Assembly: GCF_005116465.1 (NCBI RefSeq)
Contig: NZ_SWBM01000002.1
Coordinates: 310,001-374,000, forward strand
Origin: Robertmurraya kyonggiensis
Lineage (GTDB): Bacteria; Bacillota; Bacilli; Bacillales; Cytobacillaceae
Reading direction: 5' to 3'
Length of the DNA: 64,000 bases
Of this stretch, positions 57,669 to 64,000 are shown in pieces (the stretch's first letter is position 1; each line of letters begins with the position of its first letter). The position numbers and the translations under genes were made by a program. The notes beneath the pieces are model-generated. The model ran no database searches. It was given only the letters and a program-made list of their open reading frames with translations, and was not told the origin of the DNA.

Positions 57669-58616
57669 ATGAAATTGTCAATTGTTATTCCTTGTTACAA
57701 TGAAGCTGAAAATATACGTGATTTTCATGAGGAAATTGAAAAAATAATAAAGGATCTAAAAATAGAGACAGAGTTGATATTTGTAAATGATGGAAGTAAG
57801 GACCAGACTCTTTTAATGCTAAAAGAATTATCTAACGAAAACTCAAGTGTTTCATATGTGTCTTTTAGTAGGAATTTTGGAAAAGAAGCAGCCATGTTAG
57901 CGGGACTAGAATATGCAACTGGAGATGCGATAGTAATTATGGATGCAGATTTACAACACCCGCCGCACCTAATTCCATCCCTTGTTGAGAAGTATGATGA
58001 TGGATACGATCAAGTAGTTGCTAAAAGAACACGAAGGGGAGAGACCAAATCAAGAACATTGGTTTCTAAGCTTTACTACAAATTGATGAATCACTTTATA
58101 GAGGTTGATTTGGTTGATGGCGTGGGAGATTTCCGTTTACTAAGTAGGAAAGCATTAAATGCCCTACTCTCTCTGAAAGAATATAATCGTTTCTCAAAAG
58201 GTCTCTTCTCGTGGATTGGATTTAAAGAATATGTAATCGAATATGAAAATGTTGTTAGAGAAGCAGGGCAAAGTAAGTGGACTTTTTCTAAATTGTTGAA
58301 CTATGGAATTGATGGAATTCTTTCTTTCAATAACAAACCCTTGCGAATATCAATTTACATAGGCATGGGTATAACTATATTATCAACTATTTATATATTG
58401 GTTATGCTATTTCAGACCATTTTCTATGGAATTAATGTTCCAGGATACTTTACTACCATATCAGCTGTACTTGTTCTAGGGGGTATACAGCTAGTGTTCC
58501 TTGGTGTCATTGGAGAATACATTGGTCGTATTTATTATGAAGCGAAAAATAGGCCTATATATATAGTAGATGAGGAAAATATCCATCAAAGAAACGAAAT
58601 TAGTAAGAAATATTAG
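57669..58616 (+). CDS. Polyisoprenyl-phosphate glycosyltransferase (GT2, CsbB/GtrB type)
   Basis: 315 residues. GT2 domain about 1-225 with FVNDGSKD (39-45) and the metal-binding D92-A-D94 (MDADLQHPP), then two membrane helices about 232-255 and 265-290. It matches the CsbB/GtrB class, which links a sugar (GlcNAc for CsbB) to undecaprenyl phosphate on the inner face of the membrane. Neighbours fit: a flippase before it and a YfhO-type transferase after it. ATG 57669 follows GAAAGGGA. Confidence 0.93.
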   Translation: MKLSIVIPCYNEAENIRDFHEEIEKIIKDLKIETELIFVNDGSKDQTLLMLKELSNENSSVSYVSFSRNFGKEAAMLAGLEYATGDAIVIMDADLQHPPHLIPSLVEKYDDGYDQVVAKRTRRGETKSRTLVSKLYYKLMNHFIEVDLVDGVGDFRLLSRKALNALLSLKEYNRFSKGLFSWIGFKEYVIEYENVVREAGQSKWTFSKLLNYGIDGILSFNNKPLRISIYIGMGITILSTIYILVMLFQTIFYGINVPGYFTTISAVLVLGGIQLVFLGVIGEYIGRIYYEAKNRPIYIVDEENIHQRNEISKKY

Positions 58617-58658
58617 TTGAATAACAACTTCCATGTTATATTTGGGGAGGAATCCTAA

Positions 58659-61301
58659 TTGTTAAAAAGGTACCTAAAAGGTGTCTATGTCCTATTAATA
58701 CTCGCTATTGGTGCGCTAGTAATGCACTATTACATTTATGAATCTGGTAGTCAACTAACTACAAGAGGGACCGATACAACAAAACAACTTTTGTTTTTCA
58801 AATATTTCCTGTATGAATTGTTTCGAGATGGAAGCTTTTTTTGGTCATGGTCGTATGGACTTGGTGGAGATATTTTTGGCCAATTTAATTATTACTACTC
58901 GATGTCTCCGTTTTTTTGGCTAACATTGTTATTTGATATAGATAATTTAATTGATATTGCTGGTTGGAATTATAAACTTTCGCTAATAAAGCATTTTATA
59001 GCTATGCTTTCTATGTATGTTCTTCTAAGATATTTAAAGTGTTCTTCTACAAGTTCATTAGTAAGTGCTTTAATATATGGAGGTAATTTCTTATTTGCTT
59101 TCAACTCGCTTCAATTTGATTTTATGATGGAACCGTTTATTTGGTTACCTCTATTAGTGCTTTCATTTGAAATCTTTGTTGAAAAAGGTAAGTGGTGGCC
59201 ATTTATATTGATGGTTGCATTAATAGTAGCAAGTAACTTTTACTATGGTTTTATTTCTAGTGTATATATTATCTCGTATGCTATTTATAAATACTTTGAT
59301 AAAGAGGGAAGTCGTTCAGTAAAAGACTTCCTGAAATATGGGTTTAAATGTGCTTATGTATATTTACTAGGACTTGGAATCGCATCTTTTGCATTCTTGC
59401 CCGCTATTTATCAATTTTTAAAAACAGACCGACTTCAAAAAGAATATATTGTACCGCTTGTGTTTGAGTGGGAACATTATAGGGATTCTCTCTTTTATTT
59501 GTTTTTTCCTTATCGAAGTGTGGTAAAAGCAACCTATAGTGTAGGTCTTTCTTTGTTGGTCTTCATTTTGATATTAATCGGGATATCATTGAGAAAGAAA
59601 AATTTAATTCCAAAGAAGATTTTTCTCGGTACATATCTCGTCTTCTTTTTTGTGCCATTTATTTATTCTTTTTTTAATGGACTGTCTGCTATGCAGCCAA
59701 GATGGTTATATCTTTTAAGTTTTACAGTGTGTTTTGTATCTCCTTTCTTTTTCGATGAAGCTGTTAAAAGGGAAAACAAAAAGTTAGGATTAATTATTAT
59801 AGGTTCCTCCTTTCTGGTTGTGTATACCTGGTGGTTGGGCCGAGAGAAGATTAAGGAATTGATGGTAAATGATTATGTCAATCTAGGATTAGGGATTCTA
59901 TCCATCCTCCTTTTTATTTTCTATATTAGAACAAGAAAATGGATTTGGTCTGTTTTGTTAGTAATATCAATCATGATTACAGGTGCTGTTCAACACTATA
60001 TTTATTATGATTTAGCACTTGGTGATGCCAAGATACAAAAGGATGCAAATCGCACATATTTGTCGAATATTAGTTTTGATAATGAAGAAGCGAAAAATAT
60101 TATTCAAGAAATTCAAAAAAGGGATGCAGGGTTTTACAGAGTTATATGGGACCACCCTAATGTAGAATTTAACACTCCAATGTATTATCAATTTAATGGG
60201 AATAGTGCTTATCAAAGTCTTATCTCTTCAAATGTTCATCAGTTTTTCAAAGAAAAATACAATATTTTACAGTTTGACTCAATGAGTTTATTTAAAGAAT
60301 ATGACAATAGAATTTATTTAGAGACTGCAACTGCAAATAAATACTATATTACCAAGAAGGCGCCGGAACATATTCCCTATGGATATGAAAAACTTTGGGA
60401 AACTAAGAATTGGGAAGTCTATCTGAACAAAAACTATTTACCAATAGGATTTGTGTATGATAAATGGGTTACGATTGAAGATTTCCAAAAACTTAATACG
60501 GCTGAGAAAGATCAATTACTCCTTCAAGCAGCAGTCATTAAGGATCAAGATGTTGAAATAGGTGAAAGAGCTGAAACGACTCAATTGAACACACAATTAT
60601 TATTTCAGGGACTTAAAGATGTTAAGCTTAAACACATAAACCGAAATGAGAATAACATCATTCGTGTCCTGGATAGTGAATTATCTGAAATTCAAATTCC
60701 GATTGACACACCAGAAGACTTTGGGGAACTATTAGTTGAAATAGCAATTGAAAATACCGAAGGAAACAATTTTAATTTAACCCTAAATGATAAGACTCTG
60801 AATAAAAGACCGAATAGTCTCCCTTGGTCTTATCCTAAATCGAACTTTATCATAAATACAGGATGGGAAAATAAGGAAAACCTACTTCGAATTGGGCTAA
60901 CTGAGGGTGAGTATCGTTTAAAGGATATCAAGGTGTATTTTAATTCGTATCAAGCGCTCGAGGAAAAAGTGGACACACTAAAGAGTAAGAGTATTAAGGG
61001 TATTGAGTATGATAACCAATCTTTGAGTGGGCATATTGAAGTCGAAAAAGAGGGAATTTTCTTCTTGTCTGTTCCTTATAGCTCTGGATGGAAAATTAAA
61101 TTGAACGGTGAAGAAGTCAAGTTTTATGAGGTGAACCATGCTTTTATCGGTTTTCCGCTTGAACAAGGTGAGTATATGTTAGAAATGGAATATAGATCCC
61201 CTTATTTTAAAGAAGGTCTAATCATAACCATCTTTACAATTACCCTTGCGTTCATTAGTAGCTACTATTTGAAAAGACGTAGATTAGGATTAGATGAATA
61301 G
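58659..61301 (+). CDS. YfhO-family membrane glycosyltransferase (GT-C fold)
   Basis: 880 residues from TTG 58659 (GGGGAGGAA upstream). About 13 membrane helices fill residues 7-460, with a large extracellular part at about 460-855 and a last helix near 855-872. The N-terminal region holds SWSYGLGGDIFGQFNYYYS, the conserved YfhO-type loop. YfhO of B. subtilis adds GlcNAc from C55-P-GlcNAc (made by CsbB) to lipoteichoic acid. The same chemistry is likely here; the sugar and acceptor are inferred. Confidence 0.88.
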   Translation: MLKRYLKGVYVLLILAIGALVMHYYIYESGSQLTTRGTDTTKQLLFFKYFLYELFRDGSFFWSWSYGLGGDIFGQFNYYYSMSPFFWLTLLFDIDNLIDIAGWNYKLSLIKHFIAMLSMYVLLRYLKCSSTSSLVSALIYGGNFLFAFNSLQFDFMMEPFIWLPLLVLSFEIFVEKGKWWPFILMVALIVASNFYYGFISSVYIISYAIYKYFDKEGSRSVKDFLKYGFKCAYVYLLGLGIASFAFLPAIYQFLKTDRLQKEYIVPLVFEWEHYRDSLFYLFFPYRSVVKATYSVGLSLLVFILILIGISLRKKNLIPKKIFLGTYLVFFFVPFIYSFFNGLSAMQPRWLYLLSFTVCFVSPFFFDEAVKRENKKLGLIIIGSSFLVVYTWWLGREKIKELMVNDYVNLGLGILSILLFIFYIRTRKWIWSVLLVISIMITGAVQHYIYYDLALGDAKIQKDANRTYLSNISFDNEEAKNIIQEIQKRDAGFYRVIWDHPNVEFNTPMYYQFNGNSAYQSLISSNVHQFFKEKYNILQFDSMSLFKEYDNRIYLETATANKYYITKKAPEHIPYGYEKLWETKNWEVYLNKNYLPIGFVYDKWVTIEDFQKLNTAEKDQLLLQAAVIKDQDVEIGERAETTQLNTQLLFQGLKDVKLKHINRNENNIIRVLDSELSEIQIPIDTPEDFGELLVEIAIENTEGNNFNLTLNDKTLNKRPNSLPWSYPKSNFIINTGWENKENLLRIGLTEGEYRLKDIKVYFNSYQALEEKVDTLKSKSIKGIEYDNQSLSGHIEVEKEGIFFLSVPYSSGWKIKLNGEEVKFYEVNHAFIGFPLEQGEYMLEMEYRSPYFKEGLIITIFTITLAFISSYYLKRRRLGLDE

Positions 61302-61319
61302 ATAAAATATTCGAATATT

Positions 61320-61356
61320 AAAAAGGTTGTACCATTTGCTTAGGTTCAACCTTTTT
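61320..61356 (+). terminator. Terminator of the glycosylation operon
   Basis: AAAAAGGTTG (61320-61329) pairs with CAACCTTTTT (61347-61356), T-rich end. Confidence 0.85.
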
Positions 61357-61418
61357 GTATTATTATATATGGCATTCATAAGTTAACTGAAAAGATTAAT
61401 AATAATAGAAATACAAAT

Positions 61419-61447
61419 AAAAAGGAACTACAAATTGTAGCTCCTTA
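61419..61447 (-). terminator. Terminator of the NlpC/P60 gene
   Basis: On the minus strand AAGGAGCTACAA and TTGTAGTTCCTT pair with one wobble, followed by TTTATTTG. It lies just after the stop at 61450. Confidence 0.85.
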
Positions 61448-61449
61448 GT

Positions 61450-62775
61450 TTAGAACCCAGCATATGTACGTTGGTTTATAACACTTTTTGACCCTAAGTA
61501 TCGAGTTTTATAATACGTGTCTGCTAAATTACTAATCGTTACACCTTTTGAAGTACTTGCATGGATAAATTGATTATTTCCAATATATATACCTGCATGT
61601 GAAGGGCCAGTTTTATAAGTTTCAAAAAAAACGACATCCCCAGCTTGTGGGGTAATAATACTTGTTCCTGTAAACCAAATATTTTCTGTAGTCCTTGGTA
61701 GTTGCACACCGTGTTTAGAATACACATAATTCAAGAATCCGCTACAATCAAAACCACTTGGTGTAGTACCGCCCCATGCGTATGGAGCACCAATTAGTGT
61801 TTTGGCGGTGCTAATCATTGAATAGACATCTGTTTCGAGATAGCTTTTCACTTTTTGACTAACAGCTGTGGTCCCCCCAAGGATATAGAAGGTTTTCATT
61901 TCTTGCTTTTGCATCAATAAATTTGATATTGCTGCAGGTATTTCATTGTTTTGGACTAATAGGATGGGTGAATTCATCTTAGCTGCCAGCACAGAACCTG
62001 TTAGTGCATCAGCAAAATTTGTTCCAGTAGCAATAACAGCTTGTCCATTAGTAGTTTGATATAAGGAAGAAACAATATTACTTGAAGTATGATATCTGTT
62101 ATCTCCTGAAATTCTAGTTGGGTTTGGTAACTCTGCAAATACGTTATTAGAAATAGCAAGCTCACCACCAATTACGATAGTTCGCTTAACTTTCTTAATA
62201 GCTTCTTTTGTCACATCAGGTAAATAAGAAGTATCCGTTAGAAAAATTGGAATTCCATTTTCGGCAGCATAGGATGCAACAGAGAGACTATCAGGAAAAT
62301 TCTTACCGTAAGTTATGATAGCAGTATCTGAATTCGGAGCATACTCTTTTGAAATTTCAACTGCAGTTTCATAACGATTATTCCCAGCTAATCTTTCTGT
62401 GGTTAATCCCAAATCTCCTAGTTGTTTTACTACTGATTCACTTATTACAAGTGGCCCGCCTAGTATATACACCTTAGTTGCTTTTAATCTCTTAATCTCA
62501 TTAATTGTAGTTACTGGAATAGTAGAACTTTGAGTTAGTAATATGGGGGCATTCAAAGCATTTGCTAACGGTGCACCCGTCAATGCATCAGGAAAGTTGT
62601 CTCCAATAGCTAAAACAACATTGTTAGCTCCATTTGGCCAACCTTTTTGTGAGACAGCAACGGAGGTATCATATCTACTAGTTCCACTTATTCTTTCGAC
62701 AGTGTTTGCTGCTAAGGAAGTAGAAGGTAATAATAAAGTAAATATTAAGAGGAATAAAAACAATGGATATTTCAT
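61450..62775 (-). CDS. Cell-wall hydrolase with three CWB2 repeats and an NlpC/P60 domain
   Basis: 441 residues. Signal peptide about 1-22; three cell-wall-binding (CWB2) repeats about 26-115, 127-210 and 220-310, each with R(I/L)(S/A)GxxRYxT and (V)YILGG-type segments; NlpC/P60 peptidase domain about 318-441 with catalytic Cys344 (FDCSGF), His393 (SHAGIYIG) and His405 (FIHAS). It is likely a D,L-endopeptidase cutting peptidoglycan stem peptides, tethered to wall polymers. ATG 62775 follows AGGAGGT. Confidence 0.93.
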   Translation of the reverse strand: MKYPLFLFLLIFTLLLPSTSLAANTVERISGTSRYDTSVAVSQKGWPNGANNVVLAIGDNFPDALTGAPLANALNAPILLTQSSTIPVTTINEIKRLKATKVYILGGPLVISESVVKQLGDLGLTTERLAGNNRYETAVEISKEYAPNSDTAIITYGKNFPDSLSVASYAAENGIPIFLTDTSYLPDVTKEAIKKVKRTIVIGGELAISNNVFAELPNPTRISGDNRYHTSSNIVSSLYQTTNGQAVIATGTNFADALTGSVLAAKMNSPILLVQNNEIPAAISNLLMQKQEMKTFYILGGTTAVSQKVKSYLETDVYSMISTAKTLIGAPYAWGGTTPSGFDCSGFLNYVYSKHGVQLPRTTENIWFTGTSIITPQAGDVVFFETYKTGPSHAGIYIGNNQFIHASTSKGVTISNLADTYYKTRYLGSKSVINQRTYAGF

Positions 62776-62991
62776 TAAAATATAACCTCCTACTTTAAAG
62801 TTTTATTGAAATTATTATAACATCTATTATTTCGACATTATGTTACAATTAGTTTTCATATTTCCTGAATAATGACTTTATTTGCTTTGATAATCCAATT
62901 TAATGATGGGTAATTTGACGTAGGAATAATAGAAGGCTACCATAAATAAAAAATTTAGGGTTGTATTTAGAAAAAAAGGAGAAAAAGAAAA

Positions 62992-63965
62992 ATGATTTTG
63001 GTTGTCGGTGGTGCCGGTTATATTGGGAGTCATTTGATTAAAGAACTAGTTAACAGTGAAAAAGTAATTGTTCTTGATAACCTTTCAATGGGTCATGATG
63101 AATCGGTTGATTAAAAAGCGGAGTTTGTAGAAGGAGACCTTGGAGATCACAAAACCTTAGAGATTATTTTTGGAAAATATCCAATAAAAGCGGTTAAGCA
63201 TTTTACAGTAAACAGTTTAGTGGGAGAGTCTGTTACAGATCCGATCAAATTTTATGAAAATAAACGTCGGCTCCATATTAACTTTAATAAGGGTTATGCT
63301 AAAGCATAATGTGAAAAAACTTTATATTCTCTTCAACGGTAGCTACATATGGAATTCCAGAAGTCGATATCATTTCAGAAGACGCAAGAACGAATCCGAT
63401 CAACCCTAAGGGAAGATCGAAGTGGATGATTGAACAAATCCTTGCAGTTTATGCAAATACATATGACCTAAACTAAGGTGGTTTTAAGATATGTTATCAC
63501 TGCTGGCGTTTATCAGACAGCAGAAATAGGAGAAAGTCATGATCCAGAAACACATTTAGTTCCTATTATATTGCAGCATTTAGTAGGTCAAAGAGAAAAT
63601 GTATTGTATTTGGAACTGATTATGAAACGCCAGACGGCACTTGTATACGTGATTATATCCATGTAACCGATCTGGCAAAGGCGCATATTGTTGCACTTAA
63701 CTCATTATTAAATGGGAAAAACAAGACAGCGACATATAATTTAGGCAACGGACTTGGTTATTCTGTTAAAGAAGTAATCAAAACATGTGAAAAGGTTACT
63801 GGAAAAGAGGCTAATGTCATTCTTGGTGAGCGATGTGCAGGAGACCCAGCTCGTTTAGTCGCATCATCTGAGATGATTTTCAATGACTTAGGTTGGAAAG
63901 CGGAGAGAAATTTAGAACAAATCCTTGCAAGAGTATAAAAATGGTATAAAAATCTAAAAATCTAA
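62992..63965 (+). pseudogene. galE: UDP-glucose 4-epimerase, heavily decayed
   Basis: The Rossmann start is intact ([14 protein letters not shown] from ATG 62992, GGAG upstream). An in-frame TAA at 63112 interrupts it. Further frameshifts occur near 63290, 63475 and 63600, and another in-frame TAA at 63936. Joined across frames it reads as GalE: FSSTVATYGIPE, RSKWMIEQIL, GESHDPETHLVP, VFGTDYETPDGTCIRDYIHV, NLGNGLGYSVKEV. The catalytic Tyr of YxxxK is also replaced (NPKGRSKWM in place of NPYGRSK), so even the joined protein would be inactive. Confidence 0.92.
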
Positions 63966-64000
63966 CAAAGAGAATATTTGAGCGAAAGGTGTCTTAAGAG

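Overview
The window looks like a chromosomal segment of a member of the Bacillaceae (a Bacillus-like, endospore-forming, flagellated, low-GC Gram-positive). The evidence is the conserved Bacillus gene order atp operon, ywzB-ywmB-murA-spoIID, spoIIQ-spoIIID-mbl-flhO-flhP, fabZ, ywpF/ssbB, ywqA-ywqB, together with AGGAGG-type ribosome sites, frequent GTG/TTG starts and sporulation-type promoters. A nuo operon sits between atpC and ywzB, as in the B. cereus type of arrangement and unlike B. subtilis. I cannot name the genus.

Layout. 1-517: the first 46 codons of an IS110-family transposase leaving the left edge, with a structured upstream region that could encode its guide (bridge) RNA. 518-2767: a secreted Vpr-like subtilase. 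2838-10516: a complete F1Fo ATP synthase operon (atpZ-I-B-E-F-H-A-G-D-C) with its own promoter and terminator, and two copies of a hairpin repeat inserted between atpG and atpD. 10850-21540: an 11-gene complex I operon (nuoABCDHIJKLMN) that lacks the NADH-oxidising subunits NuoE, F and G; NuoC carries a very long Ala/Lys-rich N-terminal extension. 21904-25804: ywzB, ywmB, murA and spoIID. 25963-26421: nine copies of a 51-bp tandem repeat. 26445-32599: a VanZ-like gene, spoIIQ, spoIIID, mbl, the flagellar rod genes flhO and flhP, and a small EpuA-like membrane protein. 32761-36176: an M20 peptidase, fabZ (with a FapR-like operator over its ribosome site), an Asp/Asn-rich lipoprotein, ywpF, ssbB and an unannotated 58-codon gene overlapping ssbB. 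36315-40728: ywqB-ywqA (SWIM zinc finger plus SNF2 helicase) on the minus strand.

From about 40.8 kb onward the content is accessory. It holds a YhgE/Pip membrane protein, a promoter flanked by two identical-arm palindromes, an AbrB-type antitoxin with a frameshifted RelE/ParE-type toxin, a Yip1-family protein with an HlyD-type adaptor, zinc-ribbon membrane proteins including a TcaA-like one, a broken amidase gene, a 1004-residue secreted multi-domain surface protein, a PBP3/MecA-type penicillin-binding protein, a GtrA/CsbB/YfhO set for undecaprenyl-phosphate-linked sugar addition to the cell surface, a CWB2-NlpC/P60 wall hydrolase, and a heavily decayed galE at the right edge.

How the genes work together. 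The left third is an energy block: complex I (electron donor unknown) builds the proton gradient that ATP synthase uses. The middle is a cell-shape, envelope and sporulation block: MurA makes peptidoglycan precursor, Mbl guides side-wall synthesis, and SpoIID, SpoIIQ and SpoIIID act in engulfment and mother-cell gene control, with plausible sigma-F, sigma-E and sigma-D promoters visible. The right third is dominated by cell-surface remodelling and shows clear gene decay: three pseudogenes and several remnants.
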